64,000 nucleotides of DNA from Alteromonas sp. KUL106 (GCF_009811415.1 NZ_BLIG01000001.1:124001-188000); one strand, 5' to 3'. Shown: positions 9,613 through 19,506, numbered from the stretch's first letter. Made by a program: numbers and translations. The notes: generated by a model not told the origin, from the sequence alone.

Positions 9613-10170
9613 TTAAAAATTATATCTAAAACCTAGATTTACGATATGAGCTGAGAAATCGTCTTTTCCGCCGAAGTACGTATATTCGACACGCACCATC
9701 GATTGAAGGCCTACATAATAATCAAACCCCAATCCTGCCAGACCAGCTATAATATTGTCGTCGTAACCACAGATGGCGTCTGAAACACAGACTGAACTAT
9801 TTATTGATACATGCTCAATATCAATATCTGCGATACCTAATTTGTAATACAGCTCCCCTTTTTGGCTGCTCGCTCTGCCTAGCAGTGCAACGTAAGGCCC
9901 TTTGCTCGATATTGATTGTTCGTCAGTGTCAGCATCAATTAAAGAGATATATCCTCCCTCGATGTACCACTGGCGATGAAACTGGTAACCAAGCGCCGCT
10001 GAGTAGCTAACATCAGCCTCATTGTCTATTTCCGTATCGACATATCCATAACCTATGTTCGCAACAGCATAACCAGTAACATCGGCACTCGCTAAACTGG
10101 AATGAACCAAGCCGGCAATTGCAGCGCTTCCAATAAAAAATTGAGCGAATGGTCGTGAAAGTTTGCGCAT
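9613..10170 (-). CDS. Small outer-membrane beta-barrel protein (OmpA/OmpX-type)
   Basis: A 185-residue protein starts at the ATG at 10170. An AAGGAGA lies 11 nt upstream of that codon, so the in-frame codon 45 bp earlier is not preferred. The signal peptide MRKLSRPFAQFFIGSAAIAGLVHSSLASA ends at an AxA site. The mature part alternates polar and aromatic residues in repeated strands (YAVANIGYGYVDTEI, SAALGYQFHRQWYIEGGYISL) and ends in FRYNF, with the terminal Phe typical of outer-membrane proteins. Two Cys (about residues 135 and 141, SVCVSDAICGYD) probably form a loop disulfide. The role is unknown; small barrels of this kind are often adhesion or membrane-stability proteins. Confidence 0.8.
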   Translation of the reverse strand: MRKLSRPFAQFFIGSAAIAGLVHSSLASADVTGYAVANIGYGYVDTEIDNEADVSYSAALGYQFHRQWYIEGGYISLIDADTDEQSISSKGPYVALLGRASSQKGELYYKLGIADIDIEHVSINSSVCVSDAICGYDDNIIAGLAGLGFDYYVGLQSMVRVEYTYFGGKDDFSAHIVNLGFRYNF

Positions 10171-10419
10171 TTTTATGACATCTCCTTGTTTAAGAGCGCT
10201 AACTATAAAAGACAATGAATGGAAATAAAACGTGCAACATCAACAAAAACTGACCACAAACACTCTCGATAGATTCCAGAGAAAGGTAAAAAAACCACTA
10301 ATCGCTCAATTTTTAAACATTAAAAGTGCGCAATGTTAAACGATTTAACCTCACACTCGTACCAATAAGTGTATAAATCGTTACATAACACGTTGATAGT
10401 TATTTTATTTTTACAAAAT

Positions 10420-10447
10420 TTGATCTTTTTAAAATAAGGTGTAGTAT
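10420..10447 (+). promoter_or_regulatory. Predicted promoter of fadE
   Basis: TTGATC at 10420-10425 and TAGTAT at 10442-10447 are separated by 16 bp and lie 38 bp before the fadE ATG. Each hexamer matches the sigma-70 consensus at four of six positions. The FadR-like palindrome at 10458-10474 would cover the start of transcription. Confidence 0.45.
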
Positions 10448-10457
10448 TAAGTTATAC

Positions 10458-10474
10458 AACTGGTCAGATGAGCG
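10458..10474 (+). promoter_or_regulatory. FadR-like operator upstream of fadE
   Basis: AACTGGTCAGATGAGCG matches the E. coli FadR consensus (AACTGGTCNGACCAGTT) at 13 of 17 positions, and the left half is perfect. It sits just downstream of the predicted -10 box and 12 bp before the fadE ATG, a position suited to repression that is relieved by acyl-CoA. No fadR gene is in the window. Confidence 0.5.
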
Positions 10475-10485
10475 GATGAGTTACA

Positions 10486-12735
10486 ATGAGTATCAGAACT
10501 AGCTTAAAAAAAGTATTACCCCCAATTTCAGTTACAGAACAAGAAGCCCTAGACGCGGGTGATGTCTGGATTGAATCTTCTATTTATCAAGGTAAGCCTG
10601 ACATGCAGGCATTACGCGACATTCCTCAGGCAAAGCTGAGCGCCGAAGAACAAGCGTTCTTGGATGGTCCTGTAGCAGAGCTATTGGCCATGGTCGATGA
10701 TTTTGAGTTAGGTAATGGCAAGCATATTCCTCAGGAGATTTTAGACTTCCTAGGTAAGAACCGTTTCTTCTCTATGATCATTCCAAAGAAATTTGGTGGT
10801 TTAGAATTTAGTCCGTACGCAAACTCAACTATCGTTGCTACTATCGCAGCGAAAAGCGGTGCAATTGCGGTAACCGTAATGGTGCCTAACTCGTTAGGCC
10901 CAGGCGAGCTTCTCATGCATTACGGTACAACCGAGCAGCAAGATTATTGGTTACCGCGCCTGGCAGACGGTCGCGACATTCCTTGCTTCGCGCTTACTAG
11001 CCCTGAAGCAGGCTCTGACGCAGGTGCTATTCCAGATGCAGCTATCGTAACGAAAGGCGAATTTAACGGTGAAGAAGTACTTGGTCTACGTATAAGCTGG
11101 GACAAGCGTTACATCACGCTTGCACCAATCGCGACAGTACTTGGTCTTGCGTTTAAAGTATTCGATCCAGACCAACTACTCGGCGACAAATTAGAGCTTG
11201 GTATTACCTGTGCCCTTCTACCTAAGTCTCACCCTGGTGTGGAACTGGGTAACCGTCACGACCCAATGGGTGTGCGTTTCTACAACGGTACTACTCGTGG
11301 TCAAGATGTGTTCATTCCTATGGACTTCATTATTGGCGGTCAAAAGAACATTGGTCGTGGCTGGCAGATGCTAGTTAGCTGTCTAGGTGCAGGTCGTGGT
11401 ATCTCACTTCCAGCAATGGGCGTAGCGACGGCACAATCTGCGTTTAAAGGCACGGTTGAGTATTCATTCGTACGTGAGCAATTCGGTCTTCCAATCGGTC
11501 GCTTCGAAGGTATTCAAGAGAAAATGGCAGACATCGCTGGTAAGACGTTCTTACTAGAAGCGATGCGCGTTTTAACCACTGAAGGTTTAGGCTTAGGCGT
11601 GAAGCCATCAGTAGTGACAGCGATTGCTAAGTACCACATGACTGAACTTGGTCGTGACGTAATGAACTCTGCGATGGACATCCAAGCAGGTAAAGCGATT
11701 CAACGCGGCCCTCAGAACACATTAGCGGGTGGTTACGCTGCGCTTCCTATTGCGATTACGGTGGAAGGTGCAAACATTCTTACCCGAAATCTAATGATTT
11801 TCGGCCAAGGTGCAATGCGTTGTCACCCTTACCTTAAAGATATGGTTGACCTGATCCACAGCAACGAAAGTTCAGCAGATGCGGAGTTCAACAAGGTGCT
11901 TCGTAAGACCGTTGGCTTCAGTGTTAAAAATGCATTCCGCAGCTTGGGCAAAGGCTACCTTCCTTTCCTACGCGAAAGTGAGTCTGCATTACCAGAGGTT
12001 CGCAAGTATGAGAAGCGAGTAAACAGCATCTCTGCAAAGCTAGCGCCCCTTGCTGACTTGTCACTAGCGGTACTTGGCGGTGACCTTAAGAAAGCAGAGC
12101 TTCTATCAGCACGTCTAGGTGACGTAATGAGCTATCTATATGGTGCGATGGCGGCGATTCGTTTCTACGAGCAGCGCATTGAAGACAGAAAGCTTGCGCT
12201 ACCGTACTTCGAATATGCAATGCAATGGTCTTTACAGCAAGCTGATCAGGCAATTGTTAACTTCATCAACAATTTCCCGAATACAGCGACACGTGGCCTA
12301 ATGCGTCTACTAACGAATACTTACACTAACAGTGTTGCAGGTATTAGTGACGACTTGGTACGTGAGCTTTCTATCGCGGCTATGCAAGATAACAGTGTTA
12401 AAGCGCAGCTTACGCACTTGGTACGCGTTATCCCTGGAGATGGCAACGACATCAATGAGCAAGCATTCAAAGCTAAGCACGCTGTCGCACACCTACTAGG
12501 TAAAGTGCAAAAAGCACTTCGTAAAGAGCCTGTTGTGCCGTTCATTTCTTTCGAGCACGCACTTAACAAGCTGCAAGAAAAAGGTGTGGTAACAGCTGAC
12601 GAAGCGGCGAAGCTTCACGACTACAACGAGAAGCGTAAGCTAGCTGTTCGTGTGGACGAGTACACGTTTGATATGGAACTTGTTCCAGCGTCACAAACGC
12701 TTAAAGCAATTGATGGCGGTCAAAACGCAGCATAA
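10486..12735 (+). CDS. fadE: FadE-type acyl-CoA dehydrogenase
   Basis: This 749-residue protein has the acyl-CoA dehydrogenase core (about residues 65-450) followed by the long C-terminal DUF1974-type extension that marks FadE. Recognisable blocks are FALTSPEAGSDAGAIPD, the FAD-contact region EQFGLPIGRFEGIQEKMADI and ITVEGANILTRNLMIFGQGA, where Glu427 is the likely catalytic base. It catalyses the first oxidation of beta-oxidation (acyl-CoA to 2-enoyl-CoA). E. coli FadE is longer (814) and has an N-terminal hydrophobic stretch that is absent here. The FadR-like site at 10458-10474 suggests fatty-acid control. A strong terminator follows at 12761. Confidence 0.93.
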   Translation: MSIRTSLKKVLPPISVTEQEALDAGDVWIESSIYQGKPDMQALRDIPQAKLSAEEQAFLDGPVAELLAMVDDFELGNGKHIPQEILDFLGKNRFFSMIIPKKFGGLEFSPYANSTIVATIAAKSGAIAVTVMVPNSLGPGELLMHYGTTEQQDYWLPRLADGRDIPCFALTSPEAGSDAGAIPDAAIVTKGEFNGEEVLGLRISWDKRYITLAPIATVLGLAFKVFDPDQLLGDKLELGITCALLPKSHPGVELGNRHDPMGVRFYNGTTRGQDVFIPMDFIIGGQKNIGRGWQMLVSCLGAGRGISLPAMGVATAQSAFKGTVEYSFVREQFGLPIGRFEGIQEKMADIAGKTFLLEAMRVLTTEGLGLGVKPSVVTAIAKYHMTELGRDVMNSAMDIQAGKAIQRGPQNTLAGGYAALPIAITVEGANILTRNLMIFGQGAMRCHPYLKDMVDLIHSNESSADAEFNKVLRKTVGFSVKNAFRSLGKGYLPFLRESESALPEVRKYEKRVNSISAKLAPLADLSLAVLGGDLKKAELLSARLGDVMSYLYGAMAAIRFYEQRIEDRKLALPYFEYAMQWSLQQADQAIVNFINNFPNTATRGLMRLLTNTYTNSVAGISDDLVRELSIAAMQDNSVKAQLTHLVRVIPGDGNDINEQAFKAKHAVAHLLGKVQKALRKEPVVPFISFEHALNKLQEKGVVTADEAAKLHDYNEKRKLAVRVDEYTFDMELVPASQTLKAIDGGQNAA

Positions 12736-12760
12736 CAAGCGACAATCCTAAATTGTTATT

Positions 12761-12800
12761 AAGCCCTGTCACTATCGCAGTGACAGGGCTTTTTATTTTT
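12761..12800 (+). terminator. Rho-independent terminator of fadE
   Basis: AAGCCCTGTCACT and AGTGACAGGGCTT form a perfect 13-bp stem with a 5-nt loop, followed by TTTATTTTT. It lies 25 bp after the fadE stop codon. Confidence 0.93.
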
Positions 12801-12895
12801 GCCACCCTTTGTCACAAAGCGTCCCTAACTTTTCATTGCTCAATTCGTGCTCTATGCTTTAGATAAGCTAATTTTTATAAGCAAGGATTTAAGCC

Positions 12896-13612
12896 GTGAA
12901 AAAAGCGCGAGTTATTATAACAAAAAGCGTTTCACCTCTCTTTTGCCTTTTAACTTCAATGTTCATACTGACAACAAATGTTAAGGCACAAAATAATGAT
13001 TCAAATTTCATTATTGGTGAACTTAACCACCCTCGTATAATTAGCTTTTATAAACCATTAATAGCACAAGCCTACCGCGATATTGGTTTAGACGTAACAT
13101 TTGAAAAAGTGGGTGGTGAACGAGGACTGCGGCTTTTAAACGAAGGAATGACAGATGCAGATGTAATTCGCTATGAAGTGGTCGCACAACCTGATAACAA
13201 TATTGTCGTTGTTCCTCCAGCCCTTTCCAATGGCGCATCATTTTTACTGTGTATTAGAGGTGCTCAGTGCGACAAAAGCGTTCTTCAAAACCCAGATAAG
13301 GTAATAGCCGTTACCACACGCTTCTTCTTCAATATGCATGTAAACACCACCGAACTAAATGCCAATATATTTGAATTTGATGACTTTAATCATGTGATCA
13401 GTTTATTGTTGAATGGTCGATTTGATTACGCGATATTACCTAGTGACTATTCAGAAAAAGCTATATTTGAGCAGACTAAGATTGAGTACATACCGCTTGT
13501 AGAGCATAAACTGGTTCACGTTATCCATAAAAAACATACTCATTTGATAGACCGTCTTTCTGCGGCCATAGAAAGACAACTTGAAAAAGAGAAACGCGAC
13601 GACGCGAATTAA
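12896..13612 (+). CDS. Secreted periplasmic binding-protein-like (SBP_bac_3 type)
   Basis: A 238-residue protein starts at GTG 12896 with AAGGA 8 nt upstream. Residues 1-31 form a signal peptide ending VKAQ. The rest resembles the short periplasmic substrate-binding proteins common in Alteromonadales and Shewanella: 'IISFYKPLIAQAYRDIGLDVTFEKVGGERGLRLLNEGMTDADVIR' corresponds to the ligand-pocket lobe. No permease or ATPase genes are adjacent, so it may act as a stand-alone sensor or scavenging protein; the ligand is unknown. A second protein of this general kind is at 55062-55715. A strong bidirectional terminator at 13616-13645 separates it from the TonB receptor. Confidence 0.7.
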   Translation: MKKARVIITKSVSPLFCLLTSMFILTTNVKAQNNDSNFIIGELNHPRIISFYKPLIAQAYRDIGLDVTFEKVGGERGLRLLNEGMTDADVIRYEVVAQPDNNIVVVPPALSNGASFLLCIRGAQCDKSVLQNPDKVIAVTTRFFFNMHVNTTELNANIFEFDDFNHVISLLLNGRFDYAILPSDYSEKAIFEQTKIEYIPLVEHKLVHVIHKKHTHLIDRLSAAIERQLEKEKRDDAN

Positions 13613-13645
13613 AAAAAACGCCCACTGTGATGTGGGCGTTTTTAT
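13611..13645. terminator. Bidirectional terminator
   Basis: AAACGCCCAC and GTGGGCGTTT form a perfect 10-bp stem with a 6-nt loop, with eight A on the left and a T run on the right. It therefore can end both the binding-protein gene (+, stop at 13612) and the TonB receptor gene (-, stop at 13713). Confidence 0.9.
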
Positions 13646-13712
13646 CGCTTTAATTTCTAGCTCGCTATGCAAAGAACCTATCTATGCATGTTGAGAGCTT
13701 GAAAACTCACTT

Positions 13713-16223
13713 TTAGTCAAACATATACTTTAGAGAAAGTACTGTGGTACGGCCATTTAGAGGACGTGCACGAACGTAACTACCTACTGCCGCTGAACCT
13801 TCTTCTGACTCAGTAATGATGAACTCATCTGTCGCATTATTCATGTTAAGTGACACTGAGAACTGGTCATTCACCCAATATGTCGCAAACAGGTTAACAA
13901 GCGTGTAACCGTCTTGCTTCAGATCGTTATTGTCTTGTACGAAGTACTCAGTCGAGCCTTGTAGTGAAGCACCAACAGACCATGTGTCAGTCACATACTC
14001 TGGAGTAATAGTCCAGATCCAATCTGCTTGACGGCGAGGCGTGTTGCCAACTAAAGCAGCATTGTTTACGTCGTCGCTAATCTCTGCGTCAGTCCATGTT
14101 AAGTTACCAGACATTACAAAGTTATCCGTTGCATTCCAACGACCTTCAAGCTCAAGACCTAACGCTTCGTATTCACGCATGAATGTAAGACCGCTTGTTA
14201 CTTCTGCTTGTGTATCTTCAGTAACTGTGTCGAACAAGGTAGCGTTAACCATTAGGTCTTTCGTACCGTATTTGTAACCAATTTCAAACTGCTTCGTCGT
14301 GTCGTAGCCAGACGTCGTGCTTGTTAGGCTGCCGTCTGCGTTTAGCGTTCCGCCAATTTGAAGTAGACGGTCAGCAATAGCACGGCCACCTTTTGAGTAA
14401 CGAGCAAAGAATGTTTGGCTGTCGCTCAATAAGTATGAACCACCGATAGAGTAAGACGTATTATTTGCGCTGTAGTCTACGATTTGAGAAGCAGCACCCG
14501 CGCGATTCAGATTGATTACACCACCACGGATGAAGCCACTGTTAGTTGCAGACGCATCTTCGATTTGCTCAATAACACCGTTACCGTTTAAGTCAAAATC
14601 AGCGTTACCACCACAGCATGTACTGATAAGTTCACCAGACGCTTCCGTGGTATCGTGACGTACTGACGCATCGATAAGGATGTTGTCAGACAATTCGAAA
14701 CCAATGTTCATGTACGGAGCTTTAGTAACGTAGTTCAGGTCCCATTCCCAAGAAAGGAAACTTGCTGACAATAAACCGTCAGACACAAGAGCAACGCCAT
14801 CGCCATTAGTAATATTCAACAACTGAGAATTATCACCGTCTAGCGTTTGAATAAAGGTCTGCCAGCTTGACCAGCTCGTCGCGATATCTTGGTTTGAGTA
14901 GTAGTAACCCACTGTTAGGTCAATACCGTTGTCAAACTCTTTACGCAAGCTGAAGTCGTTGATCATGTTGCCAAGATCATTGATACGCGTGTCGAACTGA
15001 AGGTTAGTAAATGCTTGGCCTGTGTAAACGTCACCTGCACCAGGGCCGTTGGCCAATGTCACTGTCGTACTGTCGCAGTTTAGAGGGTTACCATCACCGT
15101 CAAGTGCGCCTGCACAAAGTGCCGATGCGAAATTTGATACATCACCTGGGCCTGCTGGGAAGCCATCAGTAAACGGGGCAATGAAGCCACCAGAGATGTC
15201 AGAAATACGGAATTTGTTAAGTAAAAACAGGTTTTCTGCAACTTCTAAGTCAACTTCAACACCGAAAGAGCTAACTTTAGATTCGATACCGTCACGCACA
15301 TCGCGATTTTCAGGATTTCCAAAGCTATCAAATGTAGAGATGTTTGTATTGTATGCCGAGTTTAACGCTTGTGAACTTGCGTCATAACCTGGTACTGGAC
15401 CGTACTCTCCATCACCTTTTACAAGTACAGGTGAAGGAAGATAGGTTGAAACTTTATCGTCTAGGTTTTTGTAGTGGAAACGGATATGGCCGTTATCTAG
15501 CATTTTAGTAATGTTAAATTTAACCTGACCGCCTTGGTCACCGTTGTAACCTGTTTCACGCGGGCCTTCTCCGCCGCGAGCGAAACCTGCGATATGGTAG
15601 AAAAGGTCATCAGTGATTTCGCCACCGTAGCGGAAATCTAAACGAAATTCTTCATAGTCAACACCAAAAGACGTTCCGATGGCGCCGCCACCTACTTCAC
15701 CGGTGTTGCTGATCATGTTGATTACACCACCTGGCGAGTTACTTGCAAATGTTGATGCTGAACCACCACGTACTGCTTCAACGTTCGCTACTGACCAGTC
15801 ATAGCGTAGGAAGTTGTCTGCATTACCGAAGTTGATATCTCCGTATTCTAATACTGGAAGACCGTCTTCATGTAGCTGTAGGAACTTAGAACCACCAGTA
15901 GCAAGTGGAATACCACGAATAGTGATGTTCGCGTTACCGCCACCACCAGAAGATTCTGCACGAATACCCGGTAATGCACGGAAAACTTCCGCCGTAGAAC
16001 GAGGCGCAAGCTTCAAAATATCTGCTTCATCAAAAGCGCTAACCGAAACACTCGCTTCCTGCATTGTTGCGCCACCCGGCGCTGCAGTTACAACGATCTG
16101 CTCGAATTTCTCTTTAGATTTCGCTTCAGTCTCTGGTGTCGCAGATTCTTGAGCGATAACCGTTCCAGAAAGCGCAGTACAAATAGCAAGTGTCAGTGTG
16201 TTGAGTGTGTGATGTTTCTTCAT
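13713..16223 (-). CDS. TonB-dependent outer-membrane receptor
   Basis: An 836-residue receptor with signal peptide (MKKHHTLNTLTLAICTALSGTVIAQ), a TonB-box-like segment FEQIVVTAAP, and a plug domain (about residues 55-175) with the pattern 'ALPGIRAE...NITIRGIP...VEAVRGGSASTFASNSPGGVIN'. The remainder is a 22-strand barrel ending 'TTVLSLKYMFD' with a C-terminal aromatic residue two from the end. It imports a ligand across the outer membrane with energy from TonB-ExbBD. FecA-like ferric citrate receptors share the plug style, but the LacI-type operator at its promoter argues for a carbohydrate or plant/algal breakdown product. The ATG at 16223 has GGAG 7 nt upstream. No import or catabolic genes follow. 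Confidence 0.9.
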   Translation of the reverse strand: MKKHHTLNTLTLAICTALSGTVIAQESATPETEAKSKEKFEQIVVTAAPGGATMQEASVSVSAFDEADILKLAPRSTAEVFRALPGIRAESSGGGGNANITIRGIPLATGGSKFLQLHEDGLPVLEYGDINFGNADNFLRYDWSVANVEAVRGGSASTFASNSPGGVINMISNTGEVGGGAIGTSFGVDYEEFRLDFRYGGEITDDLFYHIAGFARGGEGPRETGYNGDQGGQVKFNITKMLDNGHIRFHYKNLDDKVSTYLPSPVLVKGDGEYGPVPGYDASSQALNSAYNTNISTFDSFGNPENRDVRDGIESKVSSFGVEVDLEVAENLFLLNKFRISDISGGFIAPFTDGFPAGPGDVSNFASALCAGALDGDGNPLNCDSTTVTLANGPGAGDVYTGQAFTNLQFDTRINDLGNMINDFSLRKEFDNGIDLTVGYYYSNQDIATSWSSWQTFIQTLDGDNSQLLNITNGDGVALVSDGLLSASFLSWEWDLNYVTKAPYMNIGFELSDNILIDASVRHDTTEASGELISTCCGGNADFDLNGNGVIEQIEDASATNSGFIRGGVINLNRAGAASQIVDYSANNTSYSIGGSYLLSDSQTFFARYSKGGRAIADRLLQIGGTLNADGSLTSTTSGYDTTKQFEIGYKYGTKDLMVNATLFDTVTEDTQAEVTSGLTFMREYEALGLELEGRWNATDNFVMSGNLTWTDAEISDDVNNAALVGNTPRRQADWIWTITPEYVTDTWSVGASLQGSTEYFVQDNNDLKQDGYTLVNLFATYWVNDQFSVSLNMNNATDEFIITESEEGSAAVGSYVRARPLNGRTTVLSLKYMFD

Positions 16224-16307
16224 GTTTTTCTCCGGTAATGTGTTGGAGTTGTTAAATCCTAAGTAGCCGCTACCCTAACTACTAGGGCTGGTGGCAACAC
16301 AAACATA

Positions 16308-16353
16308 CTTAATCGATTAAGAATGTATAACATAAAATCAACATTGTAAACAA
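16308..16353 (-). promoter_or_regulatory. LacI-type operator and promoter of the TonB receptor
   Basis: CTTAATCGATTAAG (16308-16321) is a perfect 14-bp palindrome with the central CG typical of LacI-family operators. On the minus strand a -10-like TATACA (16324-16329) lies directly before it, with a -35-like TTGTTT at 16348-16353 (18-bp spacer), so the operator would span the transcription start. A near-identical CTTAATGGATTAAG lies at 19542, 200 bp beyond the end of the lacI-type gene. Confidence 0.65.
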
Positions 16354-16531
16354 CCTGTGAAAAAATTTAGTTCGAAAGTATTACAAGTTCTCACTAAAGT
16401 GTTAATACTTAGGTTACTCATCGATAAACACAGAGAATTAAAAAGACGTTAAACGCCTAAACATCGATTAAGAAAGGACAGGCAATTTGAACAGCAGAAG
16501 ATAGCAAATCGGTCGATGGTCTCATTCCAAA

Positions 16532-16556
16532 AATATCATACCAATAGTATGATATT
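16532..16556. promoter_or_regulatory. 25-bp inverted repeat upstream of the GGDEF-EAL gene
   Basis: AATATCATAC and GTATGATATT are perfect 10-bp arms separated by 5 bp. It lies 78-117 bp before the two possible starts of the GGDEF-EAL gene. The dyad fits a dimeric regulator site; the regulator is unknown. Confidence 0.5.
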
Positions 16557-16634
16557 CACTCTGTGCTAACTTTATATATAGCGCAGATATTTGAAAAATG
16601 CCTAAAGTGGCATAAAAACTATAAGTTGCGTTAA

Positions 16635-18692
16635 ATGAACTGCGCAGCGTTCGGTCATCAAAAGGTTTATTCGTTGAAAGTAGAACAAGAGTCAATATCA
16701 CAATTAGAGATAGATCGAGATACAACTGATATGCTGATTGGCAACAGTTTCATCGGGTTCTTGATGACGATATTCGCCTTTTCCGGTCTCTTGTTTTTTT
16801 TTGAAAGCGATTCTCCCTCCACATTCGCACAGAAATTTCAGGTCTGGATGTTAATGATGGCCGTGTCTATTACGCGTCTTATCGATGCAATATACTGGCG
16901 TGTTAACCTTGCGGGCACGGCATATTATCCACGACCTGCGCTCATCAGGTTTTCAATCGGTTTGTACCTCACCGCGAGCATTTGGGCACTCTACTCTGTT
17001 CTCTTTTATCCAACCATGGGAACGATTGAACTTGCTGCTACTATGGTGGTGCTTTCTGCGATGTCTGGAGGTGCTGGGACCGTTTTAGCTCCAAATAAAA
17101 ACCTTGTTGGCTTTTACTCCACTGCGCTTCTGGTTCCTATGTCTTTATGCGCGATATTCGATGAAAACGGCAGTTTTTTTGTTTTGGGTATACTCGGACT
17201 TATATTTTGGTTTGGCATTTTCACCAGCGCGTTTCGCTACCATAAGTTTTTTATCAGCACGGTACACTTAAAAGCTAAAAATAATAAATTAATGGAGCAG
17301 ATGAAAATTGAGCGAAATGAAACTGAAAAAGTTAATCAATTGCTTATTGCCTCAAATAAAAAGCTCGACGCCTCGAATTTAAATCTGGAGGCAGAGGTCG
17401 AGCGCAGAACGGCGGCATTATATCGGCTATCAAATAAAGACCCTCTTACCGATCTACCTAACAGAAATGGGTTCTTAAAACATCTAAACAATCTACTCGA
17501 TACGTCGCGCGCACTTGAAAATTCCCTTGCGGTACTCTTTATCGATTTAGACGGGTTCAAGCAAGTCAACGACAGCCTTGGCCATAAGATAGGTGATATC
17601 GTATTAGTCGAAATCGCAAAGAGACTTCGTAATTACACAGAAGATAACCATTTGGGGCGATGGGGAGGCGATGAGTTTGTTGCTGTTATTCCTTATGCGA
17701 ATATCGATACAGCCAAAGCTGTTGCACTTGCGATGCGAAGCGGTGTCACCGTCCCTATCATTGCCGATGACAATCAGATTACTCTTGATGCCACCATAGG
17801 TATCGCAATGTTTCCTGCGCATGGCGAAACCGCTCTTGACTTAATTCAGCATGCTGATTTAACCATGTATGACCAAAAGCGCAAACAGCGTGGTTCGGTC
17901 AGCGTGTTTAATGAAGCCTTGCTGTCTGAAATCAAGCAGGAGCAAAAACTTTGCGAACGGCTTCGCACTGCTATAGAAAATGGAGAACTGACTGTTTTCT
18001 ATCAACCTATTATCAATGCTAGTACTAAGTCTGTGTCTACTGTTGAAGCGCTGCTAAGATGGAAGTGTGACGATGACTATATCTCTCCTACTGTTTTCAT
18101 CCCGCTTGCAGAGAAAAGCGGTTTGATGCCTGAGATTGGAGCATGGGTATTAAATCGAGCGCTTATTGATCTTTCTCACTGGCGCTTTAGCAACGAAATA
18201 TCCATTTCTGTTAACGTATCTGTTGCGCAGCTGTTAGACGATAACTTCTCCAAAGTGTTAGACCATGCACTCAAATCAACCCAAATAGCGCCCGAGCAAT
18301 TGCATCTGGAAATTACTGAAAGCGTATTTGCAATAGACAAAAAGTTGGTCGGTAAGAGAGTCAGCGAACTTGTTGAACGGAAAGTAAAAATATCCATCGA
18401 TGACTTTGGTACTGGATACTCTTCGTTGAGCAGACTTCAGTCGATACCCTTCGACTTTATAAAGATCGACCGCTCTTTTATACAGAATACGACTGAGGAG
18501 AGTGATACCATAGTGAGAGCGACAATCTTAATGGCAAAGGAGTTTGGCTGCAAAACCATTGCAGAAGGCATTGAAACCGCTGAGCATGAAGCACACTTGG
18601 CAATGCTTGGAGCCGACTACCTGCAAGGTTTTTATTTTGCAAAGCCTATGAATGCTAATCACTTTATTTCTTGGTACAACGAAAATTACTAA
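16635..18692 (+). CDS. Membrane GGDEF-EAL cyclic-di-GMP protein
   Basis: Numbering from 16635, the N-terminal part has about six membrane segments (residues 35-200), then a coiled-coil linker (about 210-265). The GGDEF domain holds RWGGDEF (Gly-Gly-Asp-Glu-Phe at 344-348) and the EAL domain holds EAL at 471-473, [15 protein letters not shown] and KIDRSFI. Both active-site motifs are intact, so it could make and degrade cyclic-di-GMP. The ATG at 16635 has no ribosome site. A TTG at 16674 has AAAGG 8 nt upstream and may be the true start, giving 672 residues. tdk begins 5 bp after the stop, so the two are probably cotranscribed. Confidence 0.92.
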   Translation: MNCAAFGHQKVYSLKVEQESISQLEIDRDTTDMLIGNSFIGFLMTIFAFSGLLFFFESDSPSTFAQKFQVWMLMMAVSITRLIDAIYWRVNLAGTAYYPRPALIRFSIGLYLTASIWALYSVLFYPTMGTIELAATMVVLSAMSGGAGTVLAPNKNLVGFYSTALLVPMSLCAIFDENGSFFVLGILGLIFWFGIFTSAFRYHKFFISTVHLKAKNNKLMEQMKIERNETEKVNQLLIASNKKLDASNLNLEAEVERRTAALYRLSNKDPLTDLPNRNGFLKHLNNLLDTSRALENSLAVLFIDLDGFKQVNDSLGHKIGDIVLVEIAKRLRNYTEDNHLGRWGGDEFVAVIPYANIDTAKAVALAMRSGVTVPIIADDNQITLDATIGIAMFPAHGETALDLIQHADLTMYDQKRKQRGSVSVFNEALLSEIKQEQKLCERLRTAIENGELTVFYQPIINASTKSVSTVEALLRWKCDDDYISPTVFIPLAEKSGLMPEIGAWVLNRALIDLSHWRFSNEISISVNVSVAQLLDDNFSKVLDHALKSTQIAPEQLHLEITESVFAIDKKLVGKRVSELVERKVKISIDDFGTGYSSLSRLQSIPFDFIKIDRSFIQNTTEESDTIVRATILMAKEFGCKTIAEGIETAEHEAHLAMLGADYLQGFYFAKPMNANHFISWYNENY

Positions 18693-18697
18693 CAACC

Positions 18698-19285
18698 ATG
18701 GCCCAACTTTATTTTTATTACTCTGCGATGAACGCAGGAAAATCAACGTCTCTTCTTCAATCAGCATATAATTATCGCGAACGAGGTATGCACTCTATCA
18801 TTTACACCGCAGCACTCGATGACCGCTATGGCGTAGGTAAAGTCACTTCCAGAATTGGCCTTCAGGCAGACGCCAAACTTTACAGTAAAGAAGACGACTT
18901 ATTTCTATCCATTCAAAAGGACTGCGAAGCGCGAAAGCCTGATTGCGTATTTATTGATGAAGCGCAATTTCTCACCAAAAAGCAGGCTCGACAGCTTGTT
19001 GAAGTGGTTGATGAATTAGATGTTCCTGTTCTTGCGTACGGCTTACGGACTGACTTTTTAGGAGAAACTTTTGAAGGCAGCCACTACCTACTAGCGTGGG
19101 CCGACAAACTTTTTGAATTAAAAACGGTGTGTCACTGCGGCAGGAAAGCTAACTTTGTCGTGAGGCTTGATGAAAATGGCAATGCTGTTAAAAACGGAGA
19201 TCAGGTTCAAATTGGTGGCAACGACCGATACGAGTCTATGTGTCGAAAACATTTTAAAGCGCTCGTTTGGGATGCGCAGTTCTAG
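18698..19285 (+). CDS. tdk: Thymidine kinase
   Basis: From the ATG at 18698 the protein is 195 residues and starts [17 protein letters not shown], nearly identical to the E. coli enzyme's start, which decides this codon over an in-frame ATG 27 bp earlier. The P-loop is NAGKST, followed by the Walker B-type FIDEAQFL. The zinc-binding lasso has the CHC and later CRKH cysteines. It phosphorylates thymidine to dTMP in the salvage pathway. The gene starts 5 bp after the GGDEF-EAL stop codon, and upp, another nucleotide salvage gene, is 1.7 kb away on the other strand. Confidence 0.97.
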   Translation: MAQLYFYYSAMNAGKSTSLLQSAYNYRERGMHSIIYTAALDDRYGVGKVTSRIGLQADAKLYSKEDDLFLSIQKDCEARKPDCVFIDEAQFLTKKQARQLVEVVDELDVPVLAYGLRTDFLGETFEGSHYLLAWADKLFELKTVCHCGRKANFVVRLDENGNAVKNGDQVQIGGNDRYESMCRKHFKALVWDAQF

Positions 19286-19330
19286 TGTTGGATACATCCC
19301 TTTAAAGTAAACACACATCCTATCTCAAGC

Positions 19331-19358
19331 GTAGGCTAAACGATTATCACTAGCCTAC
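19331..19358 (+). terminator. Hairpin downstream of tdk
   Basis: GTAGGCTA and TAGCCTAC form a perfect 8-bp stem with a 12-nt loop, 45 bp past tdk. It is followed by a 32-nt C/T-rich tract rather than a U run, so it may be a weak or Rho-assisted terminator. Confidence 0.4.
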
Positions 19359-19402
19359 CTTCTCTCTTCTCTCCCCTCTTGCCCTCTTGAATATAGCAGC
19401 TT

Positions 19403-19428
19403 AACTGCTGTGCTCTTTTGCAGCAGTT
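19403..19428. other. Hairpin in the tdk-lacI gap
   Basis: AACTGCTG and CAGCAGTT form a perfect 8-bp stem with a 10-nt loop. Its role is unknown. It is one of three hairpins in a 469-bp stretch without a gene (19286-19754). Confidence 0.4.
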
Positions 19429-19506
19429 TGACGTAGAACGACTATGCCTGCAGGGCTGTTTCGCGATTAAAATGCTTTCATACAGGCTAAAATTCGTACA
19501 GCGAAG

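Noticed and set aside
9804..10010. Plus-strand frame inside the outer-membrane protein gene
   Set aside because: Antisense to a gene with a clear signal peptide and C-terminal Phe.
10335..10349. GTTAAAcgaTTTAAC dyad upstream of fadE
   Set aside because: Six-base arms in AT-rich DNA are not persuasive, and the FadR-like site nearer the gene is a better candidate.
12806..12818. CTTTGTCACAAAG dyad
   Set aside because: A short palindrome after the fadE terminator; nothing around it supports a role.
13041..13241. 66-codon minus-strand frame
   Set aside because: It is antisense to the binding-protein gene and lacks any start signal.
16463..16472. ATCGATTAAG half-site near the TonB receptor
   Set aside because: Only one half of the operator is present, and AT-rich DNA gives such matches often.
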